Assembly: GCA_026993705.1 (NCBI GenBank) | Contig: JALWSJ010000378.1 | Coordinates: forward strand, 1 to 23,382 | Length of the DNA stretch: 23,382 bases | From: Flavobacteriales bacterium | Lineage (GTDB): Bacteria > Bacteroidota > Bacteroidia > Flavobacteriales_D > Parvicellaceae | Reading direction: 5' to 3' | In this document: positions 1-7,322 of the stretch, piece by piece | Layout: the number at the start of each line of letters is the position of its first letter | How positions within the stretch are numbered: the stretch's first letter is position 1 | Position numbers and translations under genes: made by a program | Notes under the pieces: model-generated | Seen by the model: the letters and a program-made list of their open reading frames with translations, nothing else | Told to the model about the DNA's origin: nothing | Database searches by the model: none

Positions 1-82
1 GAAAAAAGAATTGGTGGTACGGCAACACCAAATACCATTTAATCAAATAAAAGAAACTAAAGTAGTTATCTCATTTAAATAA
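1..82 (+). CDS. rimP: Ribosome maturation factor RimP, C-terminal end (partial)
   Basis: The frame starting at base 2 is open to a TAA at 80-82 and ends in the residues IKETKVVISFK, which resembles the last strand of RimP in Bacteroidota. RimP helps assemble the 30S ribosomal subunit. The call rests on this short tail plus position: rimP normally precedes nusA and infB, and nusA starts 12 nt downstream. The rest of the gene lies left of the window, so domains cannot be checked. Confidence 0.72.
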   Translation, partial: KKELVVRQHQIPFNQIKETKVVISFK

Positions 83-94
83 ATAAACCAAACA

Positions 95-1339
95 ATGAAT
101 GCTTTAAATTTAATAGAGTCTTTTTCTGAGTTTAAAGAAATGAAAAACATAGATCGTGTTACAATGATGCGTATCTTAGAAGATGTTTTTCGTTCAACTC
201 TAAAGAAAAAATATGGAACTGATGAACATGTTGATGTAATTGTAAATCCAGATAAAGGAGATTTAGAAATATGGTTAAACAGAGAAATTGTTCCGGATGG
301 AGAAGTAGAAGATCCCAATACAGAAATTTCTTACTCTGATGCCATAAAAATAGAACCTGATTTTGAAGTCGGTGAAGAAGTTTCCGAAGAAATACAAATG
401 AAAGATTTCGGTCGTAGAAACATTTTATCATTACGTCAAAACTTGGTTTCAAGAATTATCGAATTAGAAAAAGACAATGTTTACAAGATTTATAAAGACA
501 GAATTGGAGATATTGTAACAGGTGAGGTTTATCAAATTTGGAAAAGAGAAATTTTGGTCTTGGATGATGATGGTAACGAATTATTGTTACCTAAGAGTGA
601 GCAAATCCCTTCTGATTACTTCAAAAAAGGAGAGCAGCTTAGAGCCGTTGTTGCACGGGTTGAATTGAAAAATAATTCTCCAGTCATTATTTTGTCAAGA
701 ACAAGTGAGGTGTTTTTAGAGCGTTTATTTGAGTTAGAAGTACCTGAAGTTTTTGACGGTTTGATAACCATTAAGAAAATTGTTCGTGAACCGGGAGAAA
801 GAGCAAAAGTAGCCGTAGAATCATACGATGAACGTGTTGACCCTGTTGGTGCGTGTGTGGGAATGAAAGGTTCTAGAATACATGGAATTGTTCGTGAATT
901 AAGAAACGAAAATATAGATGTAATTAACTATACTTCAAATACGAAGTTGCTAGTGCAAAGAGCGTTAAGTCCTGCAAAAATACAGTCGTTGGATTCAATA
1001 GAAATTGATGAGGAAAATAAACGTATAAATGTATATTTACGACCAGACCAAGTGTCTTTAGCTATTGGTAGAGGTGGACATAACATAAAGTTAGCATCAA
1101 AATTAGTAGGTTACGAAATTGACGTTTACAGAGAGGGTGCAGAAGATATTGACGATGTGGATTTAGATGAATTTTCAGATGAAATCGACGATTGGATTAT
1201 CGATGAATTGAAAGCTATTGGATGTGATACTGCAAAATCTGTTTTGGATTTAAGTGAGGAAGAATTAGTAAAAAGAACAGACTTAGAAGAAGAAACAGTA
1301 GCAGAAATCCATAGGATTATCAGCTCAGAATTTGAGTAA
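95..1339 (+). CDS. nusA: Transcription termination/antitermination factor NusA
   Basis: The 414-residue protein binds RNA polymerase and nascent RNA and modulates pausing, termination and antitermination. The N-terminal polymerase-binding domain covers about residues 1-130 and includes a DKGDLEIW segment. An S1 domain follows at about 140-200 (GDIVTGEVYQIW). Two KH domains carry the expected loops, GACVGMKGSRI and SLAIGRGGHNIK. A helix-hairpin-helix-like tail (residues about 365-414) ends the protein, and the extra C-terminal acidic repeats of E. coli NusA are absent, as is usual in this phylum. The start at 95 gives the family N-terminus (NALNLIESFSEFK). It lies 12 nt after rimP, so the two are probably co-transcribed. 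Confidence 0.97.
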   Translation: MNALNLIESFSEFKEMKNIDRVTMMRILEDVFRSTLKKKYGTDEHVDVIVNPDKGDLEIWLNREIVPDGEVEDPNTEISYSDAIKIEPDFEVGEEVSEEIQMKDFGRRNILSLRQNLVSRIIELEKDNVYKIYKDRIGDIVTGEVYQIWKREILVLDDDGNELLLPKSEQIPSDYFKKGEQLRAVVARVELKNNSPVIILSRTSEVFLERLFELEVPEVFDGLITIKKIVREPGERAKVAVESYDERVDPVGACVGMKGSRIHGIVRELRNENIDVINYTSNTKLLVQRALSPAKIQSLDSIEIDEENKRINVYLRPDQVSLAIGRGGHNIKLASKLVGYEIDVYREGAEDIDDVDLDEFSDEIDDWIIDELKAIGCDTAKSVLDLSEEELVKRTDLEEETVAEIHRIISSEFE

Positions 1340-1344
1340 AATGT

Positions 1345-1381
1345 AAAAAAAGCGGAATTAGTTTTCTATTTTCGCTTTTTT
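1345..1381 (+). terminator. Hairpin terminator or attenuator between nusA and infB
   Basis: The run AAAAAAGCG at 1346-1354 pairs with CGCTTTTTT at 1373-1381, and the stem extends a little by G-T and A-T pairs around a loop of about 12 nt. The right arm is itself a T-run, as in an intrinsic terminator. It sits 6 nt after the nusA stop. Since rimP, nusA and infB usually form one operon, it may give only partial termination. Confidence 0.6.
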
Positions 1382-1478
1382 AATTAAACGAAGATGTATA
1401 TTTACATCGGATTATAATCTCTGTACCTCAATATAGCAGGAAAAGAGTAGATAAAACAACACAACCAATTATAAGTAA

Positions 1479-4253
1479 ATGGCCGTTAAACGATTAAGTA
1501 AAGTAGCAAGAGAATTAAATGTAGGGATTTCAACCATTGTTGATTTCTTAGGGAAGAATGGTGTCGAAATTAGCACTAATCCAAATACAAAAATAGAACC
1601 TGCTGTTTACGAACAATTGCTGGGGGAGTTCGAGAAGTCAAAGACCGTTAAGGAAAAGGTAAACGAAGTTCGCACAGAAAAAGAAATACAAAAAGAGCTT
1701 CTTGCTAAGAAAAGATTAGCAGAAAAAGAAGCTAGAGAAAAAGCTCAAAAAGCCAAAGAAGAGGAAGAAGCACAGCAAACAGGACTTAAAGTGTTGGGGA
1801 AAATTGATTTACCCGGAGCTAAATCGAAAAAAGAGAATAGTGACGTTGTTTCTAAGAAGGAAGAGCCAAGTGCCGATGTAATTGAGGAAAGAGAAGAAAA
1901 AACAGAAACAGTTGAAACGGTTAAAGCAGAGGCAGAAAAGAAAACCGGTCCAAATGTTATTGGTAAAATTAATTTACCGGCAAAGCATAAAAAATCTAAA
2001 AAGAAGGTTGACGATAAAAAGCCGTTAAAGAAACAGTCTCCGCCTAAGAAAGAGGAGATAAAGAAAGAAGAAGCTAAAGCTACTCCGGAGGTAAAAAAGG
2101 AAACAAGACCTGAAATAGAAACAATTAAGGCTACTGCTGAAAAATTAACGGCACCTACGGTTTTAGGAAAAATAGTTTTGCCGGTTGATAGGGCGAAAGA
2201 AAAGAGAAAAGAAAAACAAGCGGCAATTGAAGAAGCTAAAAAACGTCGCAAAAGAAAACGAATCAAGAAAGTTGATGTAGAAAAAGCCGGAAAACGTGCT
2301 ACTCAACAATCTAGAGGTAAAAAGAAAAAAGAAGCAAAACCTGAAATTACAGACGAGCAAATACAAAAAGAAATTAAGGAAACATTAGCTCGTTTAAGTG
2401 GAAAAGGAAAGAAAAACAAAGGAGCTAAGTTCCGTAAAGAAAAACGTTTAGCTAAAAGTGCTCAAAGAGAGGAGGAACTAAAAAAAGCAGAGGAAGAAAA
2501 AGGAGTATTAAAATTAACCGAGTTTGTAACGGTTTCGGAGTTAGCTAGTATGATGGATAAACAGCCAACGGAGATTATAGGAACGCTAATGTCTATTGGA
2601 GTTTTTGCATCGATTAACCAACGTTTAGATGCTGAAACCCTTACGATGGTAGCAGAAGAGTTTGGTTATCAAGTTGAGTTTGTTAGTGTTGATGTCTCTG
2701 ATTCTATTGAAGAGGAAGAAGATAATCAGGAAGACTTACAACCTCGTCCTCCAATTGTAACGGTAATGGGTCATGTCGATCATGGTAAGACGTCGTTATT
2801 GGATTTCGTAAGAAAAACTACCGTAATCGAAGGAGAAGCAGGAGGGATAACCCAACATATTGGTGCGTATAGCGTAACCGGAGAAAGTGGAAGAAAAGTT
2901 ACTTTCCTAGATACACCGGGACACGAAGCGTTTACCGCTATGCGTGCGAGAGGAGCTCAAGTAACCGATGTTGCAATAATTATTATTGCAGCAGATGATG
3001 ATGTCATGCCACAAACCAAAGAAGCAATTAATCATGCTCAAGCCGCAGGAGTACCAATGGTTTTTGCTTTGAATAAAATTGATAAGCCGGACGCAAATCC
3101 GGATAGGATTAGAGAGCAATTATCTCAAATGAATATTCTACTGGAAGAATGGGGAGGTAAATATCAATCTCAAGAGATTTCTGCAAAGAAAGGTACGGGA
3201 GTAGAAGAATTAATTGAAAAAGTATTGTTGGAAGCAGAGTTATTAGAGTTAAAAGCAAACCCTAATAAACGTGCAGTAGGAACTGTTATAGAATCTACTT
3301 TAGACAAAGGAAGAGGATATGTTACAACATTATTAGTCGAAGCTGGAACATTAAAAGTCGGAGATGTATTAATTGCCGGAACTCAGTGGGGTAAGGTGAA
3401 AATAATGCATAGTGATCAAGGCAAAGAGGTTAAGGAGGCAGGACCTTCAATTCCGGTATCTATGTTAGGATTAAACGGAGCTTGTCAAGCTGGTGACCGA
3501 TTCCATGTGTTAGAAGATGAAAAAGAAGCGAAAAATATTGCTAATAAACGTCAACAATTACAAAGAGAACAAGGACTTAGAACAACAAAACATATTACAT
3601 TAGATGAAATTGGAAGACGTCTTGCTCTAGGAGACTTTAAAGAGTTGAATATCATTGTAAAAGGTGATGTGGATGGTTCAATTGAAGCACTATCCGATGC
3701 TTTACTAAAACTTTCACAAGATGAAATACAAGTAAACATCATACATAAAGCAGTGGGACAAATTACCGAATCCGATGTGATGTTAGCCTCTGCGTCAGAC
3801 GCTGTTATTATTGGATTCCAAGTTCGACCTTCAATGCAAGCTCGTAAGTTAGCCGAGCAAGAACAAATTGATATTCGATTGTATTCTGTCATCTATCAAG
3901 CAATTGAAGATGTAAAAGAAGCAATGGAAGGAATGCTTTCGCCGGAAATTAAAGAAGAAATTCTTGGAACAGCAGAAGTGAGAGATGTATTTAAAATAAC
4001 ACGTGTTGGTACCGTTGCCGGATGTTATGTCCTTGAAGGTAAACTTGTACGAAATGAAAAAATACGATTGATTAGAGATGGTATTGTGATTTATACAGGA
4101 GAACTAGGTTCTCTAAAACGTTTTAAAGATGATGTAAAAGAAGTAGCCAAAGGATACGAATGTGGGCTAAACATTGATAAGTTCAACGACATCAAAGTTG
4201 GAGATCATATTGAATGTTTCTCTGAAGTTGAGGTGGCTAGAAAACTAAAATAA
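1479..4253 (+). CDS. infB: Translation initiation factor IF-2
   Basis: This 924-residue GTPase delivers initiator fMet-tRNA to the ribosome. An IF2 N-terminal helical domain (residues about 1-50, KRLSKVARELNVG) is followed by a long Lys/Glu-rich linker, then a second IF2_N domain near 345-410. The GTPase domain has G1 GHVDHGKTS near residue 430, G3 DTPGH near 478, G4 NKID near 531 and a G5 SAKKG near 567. Domains II, III and the fMet-tRNA-binding domain complete the protein. The linker holds three spaced copies of a V-(L/I)-GKI-x-LP motif (near residues 104, 160 and 227). ATG at 1479 matches the family N-terminus. A strong terminator follows the gene. Confidence 0.98.
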   Translation: MAVKRLSKVARELNVGISTIVDFLGKNGVEISTNPNTKIEPAVYEQLLGEFEKSKTVKEKVNEVRTEKEIQKELLAKKRLAEKEAREKAQKAKEEEEAQQTGLKVLGKIDLPGAKSKKENSDVVSKKEEPSADVIEEREEKTETVETVKAEAEKKTGPNVIGKINLPAKHKKSKKKVDDKKPLKKQSPPKKEEIKKEEAKATPEVKKETRPEIETIKATAEKLTAPTVLGKIVLPVDRAKEKRKEKQAAIEEAKKRRKRKRIKKVDVEKAGKRATQQSRGKKKKEAKPEITDEQIQKEIKETLARLSGKGKKNKGAKFRKEKRLAKSAQREEELKKAEEEKGVLKLTEFVTVSELASMMDKQPTEIIGTLMSIGVFASINQRLDAETLTMVAEEFGYQVEFVSVDVSDSIEEEEDNQEDLQPRPPIVTVMGHVDHGKTSLLDFVRKTTVIEGEAGGITQHIGAYSVTGESGRKVTFLDTPGHEAFTAMRARGAQVTDVAIIIIAADDDVMPQTKEAINHAQAAGVPMVFALNKIDKPDANPDRIREQLSQMNILLEEWGGKYQSQEISAKKGTGVEELIEKVLLEAELLELKANPNKRAVGTVIESTLDKGRGYVTTLLVEAGTLKVGDVLIAGTQWGKVKIMHSDQGKEVKEAGPSIPVSMLGLNGACQAGDRFHVLEDEKEAKNIANKRQQLQREQGLRTTKHITLDEIGRRLALGDFKELNIIVKGDVDGSIEALSDALLKLSQDEIQVNIIHKAVGQITESDVMLASASDAVIIGFQVRPSMQARKLAEQEQIDIRLYSVIYQAIEDVKEAMEGMLSPEIKEEILGTAEVRDVFKITRVGTVAGCYVLEGKLVRNEKIRLIRDGIVIYTGELGSLKRFKDDVKEVAKGYECGLNIDKFNDIKVGDHIECFSEVEVARKLK

Positions 4254-4273
4254 AAACAGAGTTAAAAAAGGTG

Positions 4274-4323
4274 AAAACCGCAAAGCCTTACATTGTAAAT
4301 GTAATGGCTTTGCGGTTTTTTTT
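4274..4323 (+). terminator. Strong intrinsic terminator after infB
   Basis: AAAACCGCAAAGCC at 4274-4287 pairs with GGCTTTGCGGTTTT, and the stem continues with TTACAT/ATGTAA across one bulged T. The right arm ends in eight T residues (4316-4323). It starts 20 nt after the infB stop and closes the nusA-infB unit. Confidence 0.9.
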
Positions 4324-4339
4324 GATAGGAGTAAGTTCT
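4310..4339 (+). promoter_or_regulatory. Possible promoter of the DUF420-tatD-tcdA set, overlapping the terminator
   Basis: TTG at 4310-4312, inside the right arm of the infB terminator, is followed after 19 nt by TAAGTTCT at 4332-4339. That fits the TTG-N19-TAnnTTTG pattern with two mismatches in the -7 box. Only 27 nt separate the terminator from the next ATG, so any promoter has to be packed in here. The match is weak. Confidence 0.25.
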
Positions 4340-4350
4340 AAAAATACAGA

Positions 4351-4869
4351 ATGAATAAAAAGCAAGAAAAATATACACGTTGGGTAAAAATCATATCAAT
4401 TGTTATCCCTGTTGTTGTAGCTCTACTTTTCGGAGTTAAAATAAAAACGATAGAACCGTTAACGTTCCTTCCTCCTATTTATGCTTCTATAAACGCTGTA
4501 ACAGCGGTAATCTTGATTATGGCAGTTATAACGGTAAAGCAAAAAAAAATAATATGGCACGAACGATTAATTAAACTAGCCTTGCTCCTTTCATTTTTAT
4601 TTTTGTTGTTATATGTTGCTTATCACATGACGTCAGATTCTACACACTATGCGGGGAATTACCCAATTATTTATTATTTTATACTCATTACCCATATTGT
4701 TTTATCGGTAGCAATAACTCCGTTGATTTTGGTTACTGCACTAAAAGGATATTTTAGAGATGTAGAAACACATAAAAGGTTAGCAAAAATAACTTTTCCG
4801 TTGTGGTTATATGTAGCAATAAGCGGTGTTGTTGTGTATTTGATGATTTCTCCTTTTTATAATACTTAA
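4351..4869 (+). CDS. DUF420 family membrane protein (YozB/CtaM-like)
   Basis: The 172-residue protein has about five hydrophobic segments (near residues 12-30, 37-58, 71-92, 105-130 and 147-167). It shows the histidine pattern of the DUF420 family: WHERLIK, VAYHMTSDSTHY, LITHIVLS and ETHKRLAKITFPLWLYV. The Bacillus member YozB/CtaM is linked to cytochrome oxidase maturation, and Bacteroidota members often lie near oxidase or SCO genes. Here no respiratory gene is in sight; the neighbours are infB upstream and tatD/tcdA downstream. A role in oxidase biogenesis is therefore inferred from family only. The ATG at 4351 gives a normal length. Confidence 0.85.
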   Translation: MNKKQEKYTRWVKIISIVIPVVVALLFGVKIKTIEPLTFLPPIYASINAVTAVILIMAVITVKQKKIIWHERLIKLALLLSFLFLLLYVAYHMTSDSTHYAGNYPIIYYFILITHIVLSVAITPLILVTALKGYFRDVETHKRLAKITFPLWLYVAISGVVVYLMISPFYNT

Positions 4870-4881
4870 AACCGCAAGAAA

Positions 4882-5532
4882 GTGTATTTAGATTTTCATA
4901 CACATAAAATAAAAAAACATGCTATCTACAGTGTTATTGTTGGAGAGGAAATGAAAAGCGTACCCCAAACCTGTTTTTCAGCTGGAATACATCCGTGGTA
5001 TATTACCAATAAACTGCAACAAATGGAAATATTAGAATTGTTATTAAAGCAAAATAAATGTCTGTTTGTCGGAGAATGCGGATTAGATAAACTGAAAGGA
5101 GAAGATTTACAAATTCAACAGGAATTGTTTATTCGTCAAATCAAATTATCCGAACAATACCAAAAACCCATGGTATTACACTGTGTAAAGGCTTACAACG
5201 AAGTAATACAATTGCACAAACAAATTCAGCCTCTCCAAACGTGGGTAATTCATGGATTTAACAAAGGTAAGGAGTTAGCAAATCAACTTGTTGACAGGAT
5301 GATATACCTCAGCTTTGGTATGGATTTATTCAATTCCGGGGCAAGAAGAAAAGCACTTGCAGAAGTCCCACTAAACCAACTCTTTTTAGAAACAGACGAA
5401 AACGAAACACATACAATTCAAGAACTATACGCCTTAGCGAGCGAAATACTAAACATAAGCGTACAAGAATTAAAAACACAAATAGAATCAAATTTATGGC
5501 GAATAACTGGTTGGAACGAGCAGAATTGCTAG
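4882..5532 (+). CDS. TatD-family metal-dependent hydrolase
   Basis: The 216-residue protein starts at a GTG 12 nt after the DUF420 stop. This start is fixed by the metal-binding DFHTH motif at residues 4-8. Further TatD-type motifs follow: a GIHPWY segment, GECGLDK, VLHCVKA and FLETDEN. TatD proteins are TIM-barrel phosphoesterases/nucleases with two divalent metals, and this one is somewhat short (family members are typically near 250 residues). Its 3' end overlaps the next gene by 37 nt, so the two are translationally close. Whether the substrate is DNA or something else cannot be told from sequence. Confidence 0.88.
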   Translation: MYLDFHTHKIKKHAIYSVIVGEEMKSVPQTCFSAGIHPWYITNKLQQMEILELLLKQNKCLFVGECGLDKLKGEDLQIQQELFIRQIKLSEQYQKPMVLHCVKAYNEVIQLHKQIQPLQTWVIHGFNKGKELANQLVDRMIYLSFGMDLFNSGARRKALAEVPLNQLFLETDENETHTIQELYALASEILNISVQELKTQIESNLWRITGWNEQNC

Positions 5533-6224
5533 TTGGAGAACAAGGAATAGAACAAATGAAAAAAGCCAATGTACTTATCGTAGGCTTAGGAGGAGTTGGA
5601 AGTTTTGCAGCCGAATTTATCACACGTGCAGGAGTAGGTAACCTAACTATTGTTGATGGTGACGATGTCGATGTTACCAATATAAACCGTCAGCTTCCTG
5701 CTTTGCACTCAACCGTCGGGAAACAAAAAGTAGATGTCGTAGGCGAACGTCTGCTGGATATTAATCCCCAACTCAACTTAACTAAAATAGACGAGTTCCT
5801 TAAACCCGAGCGAATGTCCGAAGTATTAAACCAACAATCCTACGATTATGTAATGGACTGTATCGATAGCGTATCCCCAAAAGTAGAATTGATATTAGCC
5901 TGCAAGCGAAAACGAGTAAAATGTATCAGCTCAATGGGAGCCGGAGGAAAGATGAATCCCGAAATGGTCAAAGTAAGAGACATTTCTAAAGTCAAAGGCT
6001 GTAAACTCGGACAAAAGATAAAAAAACGCTTAAAAAAAGAAGGAATATACAAAGGGGTAAGAGCCATTTTTACCCCCGAAACACCACTTTCGAGCTCCTT
6101 ACAAATGACCGACGGAAATAATTTCAAAAAATCATTCTACGGAACATCTTCCTATATGCCCGCACTTTTCGGTTTATACGCCGCAAGTGAAGTAATGAAA
6201 TATATCTTTAAGCAAGAAAAATAA
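5496..6224 (+). CDS. tcdA: tRNA threonylcarbamoyladenosine dehydratase, TcdA-like (ThiF/HesA/E1 fold)
   Basis: The 242-residue protein has the ThiF/E1 Rossmann ATP-binding loop GLGGVGS at residues 30-36. A conserved DVTNINRQLPALHSTVGKQK block and a CISSMGAGGKMNP segment are typical of TcdA (CsdL). TcdA uses ATP to cyclise t6A at position 37 of ANN-decoding tRNAs. The start at 5496 gives the family N-terminus (WLERAELLVGEQG), so the 37-nt overlap with the upstream gene is genuine. The gene ends 8 nt before a head module of the dispersed repeat, with no other terminator visible. Confidence 0.88.
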   Translation: MANNWLERAELLVGEQGIEQMKKANVLIVGLGGVGSFAAEFITRAGVGNLTIVDGDDVDVTNINRQLPALHSTVGKQKVDVVGERLLDINPQLNLTKIDEFLKPERMSEVLNQQSYDYVMDCIDSVSPKVELILACKRKRVKCISSMGAGGKMNPEMVKVRDISKVKGCKLGQKIKKRLKKEGIYKGVRAIFTPETPLSSSLQMTDGNNFKKSFYGTSSYMPALFGLYAASEVMKYIFKQEK

Positions 6225-6231
6225 GTTTTTT

Positions 6232-6539
6232 GGGCGTTCCCTTTACGGCATAAAAAAGTAGTTTCGTTGCACTACACCACTTTTTAACGCCGTAAAGGTC
6301 GGGCTATCACTACTCACTCTTTTGTGTTGCATAAGTGCAACAACACAAAAGGAGTTCAAACACGCCGTTCTATCCCTAACGTAGTTAAGATAAGTGCAAA
6401 GAAAATGGAATTTAGTATTCTTAGACGATGAAAAATCCTTTTGAATAGCCCAACTATGGAAATAAAAAATGAATATTAGGGAAAACAAAATAGCTATATC
6501 TGTTTAAACGGTATTATTTTCATCTTGCGTTAAAGGGAT
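6232..6539 (+). repeat. Dispersed structured repeat, copy A (head plus 168-bp foldback unit)
   Basis: The head (6232-6371) starts GGGCGTTCCC. Hairpin 1 pairs CTTTACGGC (6241-6249) with GCCGTAAAG (6289-6297), with an inner AAAAAGT/ACTTTTT stem (6253-6259, 6279-6285). GGTCGGGCTATC follows. Hairpin 2 pairs 6316-6331 with 6336-6355 across a 3-nt bulge. The foldback unit begins ATCCCTAACG at 6372 and probably ends at GCGTTAAAGGGAT (6527-6539). Its left arm matches the other copies closely, while its right arm is decayed. The repeat fills most of the 458-nt gap between tcdA and acpP. An 81-codon minus-strand ORF across it (6243-6488) is repeat sequence, not a credible gene. Confidence 0.85.
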
Positions 6540-6620
6540 AACCTCTGAAATAGAAAAAGCAATTAATCCAATCACCAATAAAATAAAACAAAAATCATTG
6601 ATAACTTTATCCTAAACTAT

Positions 6621-6651
6621 TTTGTCGTATGGTCGAAAAATGTTTTATTTG
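6621..6651 (+). promoter_or_regulatory. Predicted acpP promoter (Bacteroidota -33/-7 type)
   Basis: TTTG at 6621-6624 and TTTATTTG at 6644-6651 are 19 nt apart. The -7 box has one mismatch to TAnnTTTG. Transcription would start near 6659, giving a leader of about 24 nt before the acpP ATG. Confidence 0.6.
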
Positions 6652-6682
6652 CAAACTGTATTAATCATTAAAACAAAATAAA

Positions 6683-6919
6683 ATGACAGATTTAAAAGGA
6701 AAAGTAATAGCAATAATAGTAGATAAATTAGGAGTAGATGAAGCAGAAGTAGTAAATGATGCTCATTTTACTAACGATTTAGGAGCAGATTCATTAGATA
6801 CGGTAGAGTTGATTATGGAATTGGAAAAAGAATTCAACATCGCAATACCGGATGAAGATGCAGAAAAAATTCAGACGGTAGGAGACGCAGTCACTTACAT
6901 CGAAGAAAACGCAAAATAA
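6683..6919 (+). CDS. acpP: Acyl carrier protein
   Basis: The 78-residue acidic protein carries the growing acyl chain in type II fatty-acid synthesis. The phosphopantetheine attachment site is Ser37 in GADSLDTVELIM, followed by the usual helix III/IV (IPDEDAEKIQTVGDAVTYI). Length and start are standard. It has its own predicted promoter and a strong terminator downstream, so it is probably a single-gene transcript. Its partner enzyme gene fabF follows after about 400 nt on the same strand. Confidence 0.97.
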   Translation: MTDLKGKVIAIIVDKLGVDEAEVVNDAHFTNDLGADSLDTVELIMELEKEFNIAIPDEDAEKIQTVGDAVTYIEENAK

Positions 6920-6930
6920 TACTTAAATTT

Positions 6931-6971
6931 TAAACACTTAAAGAGGAGTACTAATCCTCTTTAAGTGTTTA
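6931..6971 (+). terminator. Strong hairpin terminator after acpP
   Basis: A 17-bp perfect stem pairs 6931-6947 (TAAACACTTAAAGAGGA) with 6955-6971 around a 7-nt loop. It starts 12 nt after the acpP stop. The T-rich tail is modest (AATCAATTTT). Confidence 0.8.
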
Positions 6972-7322
6972 ATCAATTTTCAAAAAGAAGTAGGAATACA
7001 TTTTGAATAGAAGTGGGTGTGTTATATAAGCACGCTTTTTTGAGTTACTTAAAGTTGAACATCAGGTTAAACATTAAGTAATTTTATTATCCTTTTTAAT
7101 AAATAGATAAGTTTATTAAAAGCTATTTTAAAGTAAACTTGCAAACCCCACGTAAAGCATTATGCTTTCTAGACTTTAGCTAATTTTTATTCCTCGGTTA
7201 AGGGCTGTCGAATAAAGTTGGAGTTTCGTAAGAAAATATAAGTCTTTACGTTCGTAATTAGCTTGTTAATTTTAGAATAAGTTCAACAACAATTACCTTA
7301 TTTTTTATACAACAGTAACGTT
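6972..7322. other. acpP-fabF intergenic region (about 350 nt, no gene)
   Basis: No ORF or RNA gene is recognisable. A second small hairpin (7017-7023 with 7029-7035, using G-T pairs) is followed by six T residues at 7036-7041 and could be a back-up terminator. A weak promoter-like pair, TTG at 7055-7057 and TAATTTTA at 7079-7086 with a 21-nt spacer, has one mismatch. AAAGC/GCTTT and CGTAAGA/TCTTTACG are minor inverted repeats near 7153 and 7228. A fabF promoter must lie here but I could not fix it with confidence. Confidence 0.4.

Noticed and set aside
1397..1404. TATATTTA before infB as a -7 promoter box.
   Set aside because: One mismatch and no TTG at 19-21 nt upstream; the site is also part of a small GATGTA/TACATC palindrome.
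1745..2266. 173-codon minus-strand ORF opposite infB.
   Set aside because: Shadow of the Lys/Glu-rich IF-2 linker: its Phe/Ser-rich composition is the reverse reading of AAA/GAA codons.
6232..6371. Head module as a tRNA or riboswitch.
   Set aside because: No cloverleaf, anticodon arm or T-loop. It follows stop codons instead of preceding genes, so a leader riboswitch does not fit.
7055..7086. TTG-N21-TAATTTTA as the fabF promoter.
   Set aside because: The -7 box ends in A instead of G, and the site is over 230 nt before fabF; too weak to list as a promoter.
7150..7166. CGTAAAGCATTAT occurs here and at 19874-19886, suggesting another repeat.
   Set aside because: A 13-nt match in AT-rich DNA over 23 kb is expected by chance, and the flanks do not align.
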